A stretch of 64,000 bases of DNA from Arthrobacter sp. MYb23 (GTDB lineage Bacteria; Actinomycetota; Actinomycetes; Actinomycetales; Micrococcaceae): assembly GCF_002979775.1 (NCBI RefSeq), contig NZ_PCPR01000018.1, positions 1 to 64,000 of the forward strand, in the 5' to 3' direction. The notes below the pieces were generated by a model. That model was not told the DNA's origin. It saw only the letters and a program-made list of their open reading frames with translations, and ran no database searches. Below are positions 1 to 8,304 of this stretch, in pieces. A program made the translations under genes and the position numbers. Each line of letters opens with the position of its first letter. The first letter of the stretch is position 1.

Positions 1-1
1 G

Positions 2-121
2 GACCCCGAGACCGCCCCCTTCAACCACTCCCCGAGGGCAACCTTCGATGACGGGGCCCTCGCCGACGGCGCCGCCCTCTACGCAGGGTTCGCGCTGGCT
101 CGGCTCCGTAAAGCCTGCTGA
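2..121 (+). CDS. M20-family amidohydrolase, C-terminal tail only (partial at window edge)
   Basis: The frame is open from base 2 to a TGA at 119-121 and gives 39 residues containing DPETAPFNHSPRATFDD and ending ALYAGFALARLRKAC. An NHSP motif followed by an acidic stretch and a final leucine/alanine-rich helix is typical of the C-terminus of M20/M28-like amidohydrolases (hippurate or N-acyl-amino-acid hydrolases). The rest of the gene lies left of the window. A symporter starts 46 nt downstream, which fits a hydrolase-plus-uptake operon. The identification rests on a short tail, so it is moderate. Confidence 0.55.
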   Translation, partial: DPETAPFNHSPRATFDDGALADGAALYAGFALARLRKAC

Positions 122-167
122 GACGCCCATACACACTACCCACCCCACCCCACAGAAAGTCCTCAAA

Positions 168-1511
168 ATGACCACAAACGACACCTCGACGCCGAACCTC
201 GCGAAGCCGCGCATCGGCGGGAGCGGCATCTTCAGCGCCGCGACCGGCAACGCCGTCGAAGCCTACGACTGGAGCGTCTACGCGCTCTACGCCACGTTCA
301 TCGCGAAGCAGATGTTCAGCCCTGACGATCCTGCCTCGGCCTTCCTTTCAACCCTTGCCGTCTTCGCGGTCGGTTTCGCCGCCCGCCCCCTCGGCGGCTG
401 GCTCTTTGGCTGGATTGGCGACAGCATGGGCCGGAAAACCTCGATGATGCTCTGTATCGGCCTCGCCTCGCTCGGGTCGCTCATCGTCGCCGTAACGCCT
501 GACTACGGCACAATCGGCGGCTGGGCATCGTTCATTCTCGTGATCGCCCGCCTCCTGCAGGGCCTTGCCCACGGCGGCGAGTTCCCGACGGCGCAGACTT
601 ACATTGCCGAGGTCGTCCCGGCCCAATCCCGTGGCTTCTGGAGCTCCGCGATCTATTTCTCGGCGACGGCCGGTATCGTGTTCGCGACCATCATGGGCGC
701 GATCCTCTCTAGCTTCATCAATAACCAGGCAATGGCGTCCTTTGGCTGGCGCGTCCCATTCGCTGTGGGGGCGATCCTCGGCCTCTACGCACTCATCATG
801 CGACTTCGTATGCCCGAGAGCGAGGCGTTCGAAGCGAGCAAGGCGCAAAAGGGCACCGGGAAGACCAGCCTCTGGACCTCGGTCGTCCAGCACTGGCGCG
901 AGGCCCTCCAAGTCATCGGCCTGACCCTCGGCCTCACGATCGCGTTCTACACATGGAACGTTTCCGCGCCGTCGATGGCCATGAGCGTCCACAAGGTCAA
1001 CCCGTCAGAAGCTCTGTGGGCCGGCACCGCCGCGAACGTCCTGTTTCTGTTTTTCCTACCGTTCTGGGGCCGGGTTTCGGACAAGATTGGGCGCAAGCCC
1101 GTCCTCGCGGTCGGCTTCCTCGGCGCTGCCGCAGCGCACTTCCCGGCCATCAGCCTCCTGGACAACACAGGCTTCCGCCTCGCTCTGGCCATGACGATCG
1201 TGATGTTCTTTATCGCTGCCGTTGCCTCGATCATCCCGGCGGTCTTCGCCGAGATCTTCCCGACAGCAATCAGGAATGTAGGCGTCGCGGTGCCGTACTC
1301 GATCTGTGTCGCCCTCTTTGGAGGCACCGCCGCCTTCATCCAGGCTGGACTGAACCAAGCCATGGGACAAGCCGCCGGCGCGACCGCATTCGGAATCTAC
1401 GTCGCGGTCTCGCTTGTCGGGAGTGCCGTAACAGTCCTAACGCTGCGTGAGACCCGCGGGAGCAACATTCATGACGCCACCCTGCCGCCGGTCGCGGCGC
1501 GAGTGTCTTGA
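168..1511 (+). CDS. MFS transporter, metabolite:H+ symporter (MHS) family
   Basis: This 447-residue, 12-helix MFS permease belongs to the alpha-ketoglutarate/proline/shikimate symporter branch. It has the EAYDWSVYALYATF opening after a short hydrophilic N-terminus, the loop GWIGDSMGRKTSM between helices 2 and 3, RLLQGLAHGGEFP in helix 4, and a second GRVSDKIGRKPVL loop. It should import a carboxylate with protons across the inner membrane. A longer reading from position 48 would overlap the preceding amidohydrolase gene, so the ATG at 168 is preferred, although no good ribosome site is visible. The amidohydrolase context suggests an N-acyl amino acid or aromatic acid substrate, which is inference. 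Confidence 0.85.
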   Translation: MTTNDTSTPNLAKPRIGGSGIFSAATGNAVEAYDWSVYALYATFIAKQMFSPDDPASAFLSTLAVFAVGFAARPLGGWLFGWIGDSMGRKTSMMLCIGLASLGSLIVAVTPDYGTIGGWASFILVIARLLQGLAHGGEFPTAQTYIAEVVPAQSRGFWSSAIYFSATAGIVFATIMGAILSSFINNQAMASFGWRVPFAVGAILGLYALIMRLRMPESEAFEASKAQKGTGKTSLWTSVVQHWREALQVIGLTLGLTIAFYTWNVSAPSMAMSVHKVNPSEALWAGTAANVLFLFFLPFWGRVSDKIGRKPVLAVGFLGAAAAHFPAISLLDNTGFRLALAMTIVMFFIAAVASIIPAVFAEIFPTAIRNVGVAVPYSICVALFGGTAAFIQAGLNQAMGQAAGATAFGIYVAVSLVGSAVTVLTLRETRGSNIHDATLPPVAARVS

Positions 1512-1637
1512 CCCCGCTGGCGGCGGTGGACTTATGTCTGCCGTCGCCACTCAAGAGTCCCGCAAGTAAGCGTTAGTCTCACGACGAAAACAGGACCTCA
1601 CCTCACACGCTAATTAGGCTAGTAAGCAATCAATAAA

Positions 1638-1649
1638 CTAGATCTCTAG
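1638..1649. promoter_or_regulatory. Inverted repeat, copy 1 of a probable MarR operator
   Basis: CTAGA-TC-TCTAG is a perfect 5-bp-arm dyad followed by CAAT. A second copy with the same arms and the same following CAAT lies 65 bp downstream. Both sit in an AT-rich stretch between the first symporter and the MarR gene, where a MarR autoregulatory site is expected. Confidence 0.5.
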
Positions 1650-1702
1650 CAATTTGATACAAATTACTGAGGTGGTCCAATGGTGCAGTCGTAGATATTA
1701 AG

Positions 1703-1714
1703 CTAGACTTCTAG
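1703..1714. promoter_or_regulatory. Inverted repeat, copy 2 of a probable MarR operator
   Basis: CTAGA-CT-TCTAG has the same arms as the copy at 1638 and is again followed by CAAT. It ends 39 bp before the GTG start of the MarR gene. Two spaced copies suit MarR dimers repressing the MarR/decarboxylase/monooxygenase unit. Confidence 0.5.
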
Positions 1715-1753
1715 CAATACTCTTGCCGCCATTTGACCGCTATTGGAGAAACT

Positions 1754-2335
1754 GTGATCCCTGAAACCGCAGCTGAATCTGCAACCGCTGACGAAACCTT
1801 TCGGATGACTGCCGATGCCCGGAAGATGAAGCGCATAGGGTCCTCTGATTACGAATCGCTGGCCCAGGCCGCTGCCATTGAGCTGTACCCGGACGTCAAT
1901 TCGCCCGCCATGGCGTTGTGTTTCAATCTCATCCGAGCCGCAAACAGGATGACCACTGACATGGAAGTCTCGGTACACCGCCCCATGGGCATCAGCTTCG
2001 CCGGGTACCGCCTGCTGTTCACCATCAAGTCAGTGGGACAGGTTAACCCCAACGAGCTGGCCCGGTTGTCCAGCGTGTCCACGGCTTCCATCGCCAGCTT
2101 GCTCAACACCTTGGAGAAGAGCGGGCTCGTTACCCGAGAACCGGATCCAGAGGACAAGCGCAAAACCGTAGTGCAGCTTTCGGCCGAGGGCGAGCAGCTG
2201 CTGGCCGAGCTCTTCCAGATCAATAACCAGCGCGAGCAAGCCTGGGCCGACGGGCTCACCGAAACCGAAGCATCAATCCTGGCCCAACTGCTGCGCAAGC
2301 TCTTGCTGCACCACCCGGCTCCCCGAACCAACTAG
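1754..2335 (+). CDS. MarR-family transcriptional regulator
   Basis: This 193-residue winged-helix regulator has a typical MarR core: an N-terminal dimerisation helix, then VNPNELARLSSVSTASIASLLNTLEKSGLVTRE, where the recognition helix precedes the wing EPDPEDKRKTVVQLSAEG, and a C-terminal dimer helix. A GTG at 1754 preceded by GGAGA (1745-1749) is chosen over an upstream TTG at 1733 that has no ribosome site. The next gene starts 17 nt downstream behind its own AGGAGA, so the regulator probably heads the operon. MarR proteins commonly sense aromatic acids, which fits the downstream hydroxybenzoate hydroxylase. Confidence 0.88.
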   Translation: MIPETAAESATADETFRMTADARKMKRIGSSDYESLAQAAAIELYPDVNSPAMALCFNLIRAANRMTTDMEVSVHRPMGISFAGYRLLFTIKSVGQVNPNELARLSSVSTASIASLLNTLEKSGLVTREPDPEDKRKTVVQLSAEGEQLLAELFQINNQREQAWADGLTETEASILAQLLRKLLLHHPAPRTN

Positions 2336-2352
2336 AACTACAGGAGATACTC

Positions 2353-3726
2353 ATGAGGGCTCAAGACGTCCGCTTGGACGACACCGTGATCGCCGAGCTA
2401 AGGCAACGCGCCAAAGACTTGGAGGCGCATTCCACGTTGTGGGCCGGAGGACCAGCAATTGACGCATCAGGCTCAGCTGCTCTTTCCTCCCTGGTTGAAC
2501 GGCTGGCAAACATGTATCCCTACGGCGATGCAAAGTACATCGGCCAACTCCTCAAGCCCCCACACCCTGTGGCTTGGGTTGCGCAGGCCATCACAGCACT
2601 GATCAATCCGAATAACCATGCCATGGACGGAGGCCCGGCGACAGCGGTCCTGGAAAAGGAAGTCGTGGCCAAACTTGCTGAAATGTTCGGTTACGAGGAA
2701 CATCTGGGCCATCTGACATCTTCCGGCACCATCGCAAATCTTGAGGCACTCTGGGTTGCCAGGGAGTTGCATCCCGGCAAGGTCATACTGTCCGGAACGA
2801 ACGCCCACTACACGCATGAGCGTATGTGCCGGTTGCTCGGAACCCCGCATGAAACCATTCCGGAAGACGACCTCGGCCGTCTTTCGATGGTGGATCTCAG
2901 GACCAGGCTGGCACGGGGCGGGGTCGGGACCGTAGTCGTCACTTTGGGCACGACCGGTCTTGGTGCACTGGACCAAGTCCATGAAGCCGCGGACCTGGCA
3001 GCCGAATTCGGAGCCCGGCTACATATCGACGCAGCCTACGGAGGATTCCACACCCTCCTGGCAACTGGTCCCGAACCGCTGGTCGATCCTGCCCCCTTCC
3101 TGGCCATACGCCGGGCAGACTCAATCGTCGTGGATCCCCATAAGCACGGACTTCAACCGTACGGATGCGGATCTGTGCTCTTCGCTGACCCATCTGTCGG
3201 CAGGCTCTACTCACACGACTCCCCTTACACGTACTTCACTTCTTCTGACCTTCATCTTGGGGAGATCAGTCTGGAGTGCTCCAGAGCGGGAGCTTCGGCG
3301 GCAGCATTTTGGACCACGGTTGAAGCTCTGGGATTGTCACGCGAGGGAATGGGATCGATTATCGCCGACGGCCGTAAAGCCGCGCTGCAAATAGCTGACA
3401 TCATCAGAGCCGCCGACGGCGCCGAGCTCGTGGTCGAACCCGAACTTGACATCGTTTGCGCCTTCCCTCGACGTCCTACCACCGGGCAAATCTCTGCGGC
3501 AACAGAAGATGCGTTCGCGGCTATGGCCCAGGACGGCTGGCACTTGGCGCTGTATCGCGTCGACAGCAAGTGGCTTGCGAGGAACCATCCATGGGTCGTA
3601 GTTGATAGTGACTACACCACTGTCCTGAGATCCTGCGCCATGAAACCCGAGCACCTCCAACTGGCAAAGGAATTCAGCCACCGCCTCATTGCGTCGATGG
3701 AACCACAGCCCGCACGGTCAAGCTAA
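2353..3726 (+). CDS. PLP-dependent group II decarboxylase (aromatic/tyrosine decarboxylase-like)
   Basis: This 457-residue fold-type I PLP enzyme has TSSGTIANLEAL in the cofactor-phosphate region, the IDAAYGG motif whose Asp binds the pyridine nitrogen, and the Schiff-base lysine at residue 264 in VDPHKHGL. This is the DOPA/tyrosine/glutamate decarboxylase family, which decarboxylates an L-amino acid to an amine and CO2 in the cytoplasm. A good AGGAGA precedes the ATG, 17 nt after the MarR stop. The family is clear. The substrate is not: the neighbouring hydroxybenzoate hydroxylase makes an aromatic amino acid plausible. Confidence 0.85.
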   Translation: MRAQDVRLDDTVIAELRQRAKDLEAHSTLWAGGPAIDASGSAALSSLVERLANMYPYGDAKYIGQLLKPPHPVAWVAQAITALINPNNHAMDGGPATAVLEKEVVAKLAEMFGYEEHLGHLTSSGTIANLEALWVARELHPGKVILSGTNAHYTHERMCRLLGTPHETIPEDDLGRLSMVDLRTRLARGGVGTVVVTLGTTGLGALDQVHEAADLAAEFGARLHIDAAYGGFHTLLATGPEPLVDPAPFLAIRRADSIVVDPHKHGLQPYGCGSVLFADPSVGRLYSHDSPYTYFTSSDLHLGEISLECSRAGASAAAFWTTVEALGLSREGMGSIIADGRKAALQIADIIRAADGAELVVEPELDIVCAFPRRPTTGQISAATEDAFAAMAQDGWHLALYRVDSKWLARNHPWVVVDSDYTTVLRSCAMKPEHLQLAKEFSHRLIASMEPQPARSS

Positions 3727-3850
3727 ACCTGCATTGTCGCCTGTGCAGGGCCTTGAATCCGGATTACCACCGACTTTTCCGCGCACGCCCAGTCCGTGGT
3801 TCTGAAGAGCTTTATCGCTGACCGACTTACAACGAAGTGAGAAATTTCCC

Positions 3851-5767
3851 ATGCAGTTTCACCATCACGGCTATGTATCCGGGGACCCCCGGATACAGCC
3901 GGCAGCAGGAGTCGGCATCAACCGGCCAGTTGAACTTCCCAACGAAGTCGACGTGCTGATCGTAGGCACCGGTCCAGCCGGCATGCTCGCGGCCGCCCAA
4001 CTGTCCCAATTCCCAGGCGTCACCACGCGCATCGTGGAGCGCCGTCCCGGGAGGCTCGCCATCGGCCAGGCCGACGGCATCCAGACCCGCACAGTAGAGA
4101 CGTTCCAGGCCTTCGGGTTCGCCGAGCGGATCATCGCCGAGGCATATCGGATCACCGAGACGGCATTCTGGAAGCCGGACCCCACGGACCCCTCGCGCAT
4201 CATTCGCGTTGCCCGTACCCCGGATGACCCCGCCCACATCAGCGAATTCCCCCACCTCGTGGTTAACCAGGCCCGCGTGCTGGACTACTTCGCCGAGTTC
4301 ATGGCCAACTCTCCCACACGGATGTCCCCCGACTATGGCTTTGAGTTCCGTTCCCTGAGCGTCGCGCAGGAGGGAGAATATCCCGTCACGGTGACCCTGG
4401 TCCACACCTCCGGCCCTCAGGAAGGGCAGGAGCGCATCATCCGCGCCAAGTATGTGGTGGGTGCGGACGGTGCACGCAGCAAGGTCCGCGAGTCCATTGG
4501 CTGTACCCTCGCCGGAGACCAGGCCAATCACGCCTGGGGCGTCATGGACGTCCTCGCCGTCACCGACTTCCCAGATGTCCGGCTCAAGTGCGCCATCCAG
4601 TCCGGAACCGGCGGCAGCATACTGCTGATCCCGCGCGAAGGCGGCCACCTGTTCCGAACGTATGTTGACCTAGGCGAGGTGGACCCCAACAACAAGGGCG
4701 CCGTGCGCAGCACCTCCATCGATGAAATCATCCGCAAGGCCAACGAGATCCTCCACCCCTACACCCTTGGCGTGCGCGACGTCGCCTGGCACAGCGTGTA
4801 CGAGGTGGGCCACCGCCTTACCGACAGGTTCGACGACGTCCTGCCGGAGGAACGCGGTTCGCGCACGCCGCGGGTGTTCATCACCGGCGATGCCTGCCAC
4901 ACGCACAGCGCCAAGGCCGGCCAAGGGATGAACGTGTCCATGCAGGACGGCTTCAATCTCGCCTGGAAGCTCGGCCACGTTCTCGAGGGCCGCAGCCCCG
5001 AGTCCCTGCTGTCCACCTACTCCGAAGAGCGGCAGGTGGTGGCCAAGGACCTCATCGATTTCGACAAGGAATGGTCAACCCTCATGGCCAGAAGGCCCGA
5101 GGAGTTCGAAGACCCCTCGGAGCTGGAGGACTTCTACGTCCGGACCGCCGAGTTCCCGGCCGGATTCATGACCGAATACGCTCCCTCAATGTTGGTAGCC
5201 GCCCCTGAACACCAGCACCTTGCAACAGGTTTCCCTATCGGCAAGCGCTTCAAGTCCGCCTCTGTCGTGCGGGTGGGTGACAGCAACCCGATGCACCTCG
5301 GCCATCACGCAACAGCGGACGGTCGCTGGCGCATCTATGTCTTCGCCGACCCCGCGACACCCCAAAACCCGAAAACCGGAACCGTCTCGCCGACCGAAGA
5401 ATTCGCCGAGTGGATCGCCAATTCACCCGAATCGCCGCTCGCCGCCACTCCCGAAGGTGCCGATCTGGACGCATGGTTCGATCTGAAGGTGATCTACCAG
5501 CAGGACCACGCGAGCGTGGACATCAACGCCGTTCCCGCAGTGTTCAAACCCCACGTCGGACCTTTCCAGCTCACGGACTACGAGAAGGTTTACGCCACGG
5601 ATCCCGCCTCGGACATCTTCGACCTGCGCGGCGTAGACCGCGGCGGCATCGTAGTAGTGGTCCGCCCCGACCAGTACGTGGCAAACGTCCTGCCCCTCAC
5701 GGCAACGGCGGAACTTGGCGCCTTCTTTGCACCCCTGCTCTCCAGAAAGTCGCCAATACTTCGGTAA
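3851..5767 (+). CDS. mobA: FAD-dependent aromatic monooxygenase, 3-hydroxybenzoate 4-monooxygenase-like
   Basis: This 638-residue class A flavoprotein hydroxylase has the FAD dinucleotide motif GTGPAG at residues 39-44, the DG motif around GADGARSKVR, the second FAD motif FITGDACHTHSAKAGQGMN (Asp347), and a C-terminal thioredoxin-like domain as in phenol hydroxylases. The length and the N-terminal MQFHHHGYVSGDP opening resemble Comamonas MobA, which converts 3-hydroxybenzoate to protocatechuate using NADPH and O2. Phenol 2-monooxygenase or another meta-substituted phenol hydroxylase is the main alternative. It follows the decarboxylase by 124 nt and precedes an MHS transporter by 85 nt, so one regulon is likely. 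Confidence 0.8.
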   Translation: MQFHHHGYVSGDPRIQPAAGVGINRPVELPNEVDVLIVGTGPAGMLAAAQLSQFPGVTTRIVERRPGRLAIGQADGIQTRTVETFQAFGFAERIIAEAYRITETAFWKPDPTDPSRIIRVARTPDDPAHISEFPHLVVNQARVLDYFAEFMANSPTRMSPDYGFEFRSLSVAQEGEYPVTVTLVHTSGPQEGQERIIRAKYVVGADGARSKVRESIGCTLAGDQANHAWGVMDVLAVTDFPDVRLKCAIQSGTGGSILLIPREGGHLFRTYVDLGEVDPNNKGAVRSTSIDEIIRKANEILHPYTLGVRDVAWHSVYEVGHRLTDRFDDVLPEERGSRTPRVFITGDACHTHSAKAGQGMNVSMQDGFNLAWKLGHVLEGRSPESLLSTYSEERQVVAKDLIDFDKEWSTLMARRPEEFEDPSELEDFYVRTAEFPAGFMTEYAPSMLVAAPEHQHLATGFPIGKRFKSASVVRVGDSNPMHLGHHATADGRWRIYVFADPATPQNPKTGTVSPTEEFAEWIANSPESPLAATPEGADLDAWFDLKVIYQQDHASVDINAVPAVFKPHVGPFQLTDYEKVYATDPASDIFDLRGVDRGGIVVVVRPDQYVANVLPLTATAELGAFFAPLLSRKSPILR

Positions 5768-5852
5768 CTCCGGTCACCAGCCGAAAACCTGCACCAATCT
5801 TTGAACCCCAGGGTTCCCTTGGGGCTACACCGCTCACACCACCTGGAGAACC

Positions 5853-7238
5853 ATGAGCACGCCCACACACAGTTCGAAGGCGAACCAACGTCGTGTCGCC
5901 TTCGCTACCATCATCGGCACCACCGTCGAATGGTACGACTTCTTCATCTACGCCACGGCCGCCGGTCTGGTGTTCGCCCAGCTGTTCTTCGAGCCGGCCG
6001 GTGCCTCCATCGCTCTGCTGTTGTCGTTCGCCTCCGTCGGCATCAGCTTCCTCTTCCGGCCTCTCGGCGCTTTCCTTGCCGGCCACTACGGAGATAAGCT
6101 CGGGCGGCGGGCCATGCTCGTGCTGACGCTGATCCTCATGGGCGCAGCCACCACCCTGATCGGCTTCCTGCCGACGTACGCGACTGCCGGGGCTCTCGCC
6201 CCGATCATGCTCCTGCTGCTGAGGATCCTGCAAGGCATCTCCGCCGGCGGTGAATGGGGTGGCGCTGTCCTGATGGCAGTCGAGCACGCCCCCCGCGACC
6301 GCCGCGGACGGGCCGGGGCGTTCCCCCAGCTGGGAGTCCCGTTGGGGCTGCTCCTAGCCACCGGTGTCACAGCACTCATGACCGGTGTCATCTCCCCCGG
6401 GGCGGCCTTTCTTGAATGGGGATGGCGGGTACCCTTCCTATTGAGCATCGTCCTCATCGTCGTTGGCTACTTCGTCCGCCGTGCAGTGGACGAATCCCCT
6501 GTCTTCCAGGAAATTGCCGCAGCCAAAAAACAACCCCGGATTCCGATCGTGGAACTGTTCCGACGTCACGGACTGCTCGTGGTCATCGCAGCCCTGATTT
6601 TCGCGGGCAACAACGCTGCAGGCTACATGGCGACCGGCGGCTTCATCCCCAGCTACGCGTCCAGCCCCGCTGTCGGTCACGAACGCACAGATGTGCTCGT
6701 CGCGGTCACGTACGGCGCTGGAGTCTGGTTCGTCTTCACCTACCTCGCCGGGTGCCTCTCGGACAAAATTGGTCGCAAGAACACTTATTTCCTGGGCTTC
6801 GGCGCGCAGCTGCTGGCCTGTTTTCCGCTCTTCTGGCTCATCAACACCGGGTCCCTGCCGATGCTCTACCTGGCGATGACCATCTTCAGCGTTGGTCTGG
6901 GACTTGCGTATGGCCCGCAGGCAGCCCTGTATTCCGAGATGTTCCCGGCCTCTGTGCGCTTCTCCGGCGTCTCCATCTCCTACGCCTTGGGTGCGATCCT
7001 CGGCGGCGCCTTTGCGCCCACAATCGCCACCGCGCTGGTCCAGGCCACCGGAGGAACGGAAGCCGTATCCCTATACCTTGTGGGCATGACACTTATTTCC
7101 CTTGTGGCCGTCTCCTTAGTGCGGGACCGTTCCGGCTTGGATCTTTCCATCCGGCATCAGGCCGAACAAGAAGTTGGAGCGCTCGTCTTTGACCACCGAA
7201 TCGTCGCCGTCCCGAATGAACCCACCCAAGTTAGCTGA
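5853..7238 (+). CDS. MFS transporter, MHS family (aromatic or carboxylate:H+ symporter)
   Basis: This 461-residue, 12-helix permease opens with AFATIIGTTVEWYDFFIYATAAGLVF and has GHYGDKLGRRAMLV in the first signature loop, RILQGISAGGEWGGAVL in helix 4 and CLSDKIGRKNTY in the central loop. These are all hallmarks of the shikimate/ProP-like symporters. It differs from the first symporter in this window, so it is not a simple duplication. Its position directly after the MobA-like gene suggests uptake of the hydroxybenzoate-type substrate. A strong hairpin follows the stop. Confidence 0.85.
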   Translation: MSTPTHSSKANQRRVAFATIIGTTVEWYDFFIYATAAGLVFAQLFFEPAGASIALLLSFASVGISFLFRPLGAFLAGHYGDKLGRRAMLVLTLILMGAATTLIGFLPTYATAGALAPIMLLLLRILQGISAGGEWGGAVLMAVEHAPRDRRGRAGAFPQLGVPLGLLLATGVTALMTGVISPGAAFLEWGWRVPFLLSIVLIVVGYFVRRAVDESPVFQEIAAAKKQPRIPIVELFRRHGLLVVIAALIFAGNNAAGYMATGGFIPSYASSPAVGHERTDVLVAVTYGAGVWFVFTYLAGCLSDKIGRKNTYFLGFGAQLLACFPLFWLINTGSLPMLYLAMTIFSVGLGLAYGPQAALYSEMFPASVRFSGVSISYALGAILGGAFAPTIATALVQATGGTEAVSLYLVGMTLISLVAVSLVRDRSGLDLSIRHQAEQEVGALVFDHRIVAVPNEPTQVS

Positions 7239-7244
7239 GCGAAC

Positions 7245-7285
7245 CGTGTTGGGCCGGGCCAGCTGAGAGCGCCCGGCCCAACGCG
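7245..7285 (+). terminator. Hairpin terminator after the MobA/MHS operon
   Basis: A perfect 12-bp stem, GTTGGGCCGGGC (7248-7259) with GCCCGGCCCAAC (7271-7282), has an 11-nt loop. It begins 9 nt after the symporter stop. There is no T-run, as is common in actinobacteria. Confidence 0.65.
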
Positions 7286-7536
7286 ACCGAAGACAACTGC
7301 CTGCGGCAAGGACGCTGCAGGCAGTATCCCACCGGTAATTTTGATGCGAAAGCCTGCAGAAGCACCACGTGGATCAGGCGCTCGGGCGATCGTGGCCGCC
7401 GTACTCTCACCTCGGAATGACCCTGCACATGCAGAGCGCCTCCGGATCCGCGTCATGTCGCCGAATCCGGCGGGCGAAATGAACACATGAAGCCAAGAAA
7501 GAGAGCAGACCGTGGACAGAAACAAAACAGACCAAA
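7286..7536. other. Non-coding stretch without recognised gene
   Basis: No reading frame here looks like protein on either strand. An 8-bp hairpin (CTGCCTGC at 7297-7304 with GCAGGCAG at 7317-7324) is the only structure seen. Confidence 0.4.
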
Positions 7537-7555
7537 GTGTGCACAATGTGCACAC
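7537..7555. promoter_or_regulatory. Orphan perfect palindrome (possible operator)
   Basis: GTGTGCAC-AAT-GTGCACAC is a perfect 8-bp inverted repeat with a 3-nt spacer. It lies within an outer partial pairing of CCAAA and TTTGG. The shape suits a dimeric repressor, but no intact gene lies next to it. Confidence 0.4.
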
Positions 7556-7841
7556 CCCCTTTGGCCCGACAAAGCAAGTGTTCGGCGCCGTGACATGCCG
7601 AAAATCTCATGGCTGAAACCGACGAGACGGAAATCTGTGGAAGTCATGTCGTACCTAATCCCCTAGCCCATGAACAGGTGTAGGCCAACCAAGACCTACC
7701 CGGCGAAGCAAGAAGGGAACACATAACCCCCAGTTCACAGCCAGCGGAGGACCCGCCAGCCACGGCTCTGAACCCGCTCCCCACAACCAAACAGGCCAAC
7801 CGGCGGCCAGGCCCAAGCCGGCACCACACAGTTCAGAGACT

Positions 7842-7863
7842 CGTGTCAACAATTGTCAACACG
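7842..7863. promoter_or_regulatory. Imperfect dyad with two phased TGTCAACA repeats beside the att-like site
   Basis: TGTCAACA occurs at 7844-7851 and 7854-7861, a 10-bp period, inside outer arms CGTGT and ACACG centred on CAATTG. It sits 8 nt from the tRNA terminator. It could be a recombinase arm site or a regulator site, and there is no functional evidence. Confidence 0.3.
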
Positions 7864-7870
7864 TTAAAGC

Positions 7871-7893
7871 AAAAACCCCCTCTGACGAGGGGG
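7871..7893 (-). terminator. Rho-independent terminator of a lost tRNA gene
   Basis: On the minus strand, CCCCCTC-GTCA-GAGGGGG is followed by five T residues. It lies directly downstream of the tRNA 3' fragment at 7901-7920 and was probably the native terminator of that tRNA gene. Confidence 0.75.
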
Positions 7894-7900
7894 TATGCCG

Positions 7901-7920
7901 TGCCCGAGGTGGGACTCGAA
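7901..7920 (-). other. tRNA 3'-end fragment (att-like scar)
   Basis: Read on the minus strand this is TTCGAGTCCCACCTCGGGCA: the T-loop, the 3' T-stem CCCAC and the 3' acceptor strand plus discriminator. The bases before it (TCCCG) cannot pair with CCCAC, and no TGCCCGAG acceptor start is found within the next 100 bases. Homology therefore stops exactly at the T-loop, where many tyrosine integrases recombine. The fragment keeps its terminator (7871-7893), so the sequence left of it looks native and the sequence right of it looks inserted. Confidence 0.65.
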
Positions 7921-7921
7921 C

Positions 7922-8179
7922 GGGATTCCGAAGCTTGGATGCACTGGGAAGTGGCGGAAACATGCGGATTCCGGGCCAGTCCGGTGGGTGTACGGGCTGC
8001 CCTTCGATGCCACTCCTCTGGTTAATGCCCTTTGGTGGCACCCGGTCCACAACCGTGACTCCGAGTATGTATAGAAGCGTGGCCTCTTCAAGGTGGCTGC
8101 TGATATCGTCGTCGCCGCCGCGGCCAAGGAAGCCCCTCTAAACGGAACGGGCATGGGGATGCGCCGTTCCAGCTCATGA
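7922..8179 (+). pseudogene. LysR-type regulator, C-terminal remnant with internal stop
   Basis: One frame reads WVYGLPFDATPLVNALWWHP followed by VHNRDSEYV, a TAG at 8072-8074, then KRGLFKVAADIVVAAAAKEAPLNG, and stops at 8177-8179. The motif LPF-x-x-x-P-LV-x-A-LWWHP-x-x-x-RD is characteristic of the C-terminus of some LysR-type regulators, where a Trp normally stands at the TAG position (TGG to TAG). The HTH and most of the effector domain are missing. The frame is cut at the tRNA fragment, so the gene was probably truncated by the integration event. Confidence 0.5.
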
Positions 8180-8241
8180 GCGCCGCGCATGCTCTGGCGC
8201 ACCCGGGCGTCGCCCAGTAGACGTGCGAACCCTCGTGGAGG

Positions 8242-8273
8242 AAGTGGGCAACGGCTCTTGCCGCTGCCCACTT
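8242..8273. terminator. Bidirectional hairpin terminator after the GH49 gene
   Basis: AAGTGGGCA (8242-8250) pairs with TGCCCACTT (8265-8273), and CGGC pairs with GCCG inside, leaving a 4-nt loop and one mismatch. It lies 31 bp beyond the stop of the minus-strand dextranase gene. There is no clear T-run. Confidence 0.6.
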
Positions 8274-8304
8274 TCACCCCCGGACTGAGCTCGATCAGAG
8301 CCTG

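Noticed and set aside
48..167. Longer N-terminus for the first symporter (start at 48)
   Set aside because: It overlaps the amidohydrolase tail, is proline/threonine-rich and unlike MHS N-termini, so the ATG at 168 was chosen.
7901..7990. Complete tRNA gene on the minus strand
   Set aside because: Only the T-loop, 3' T-stem and acceptor 3' strand are present. No D-arm, anticodon arm or 5' acceptor strand follows.
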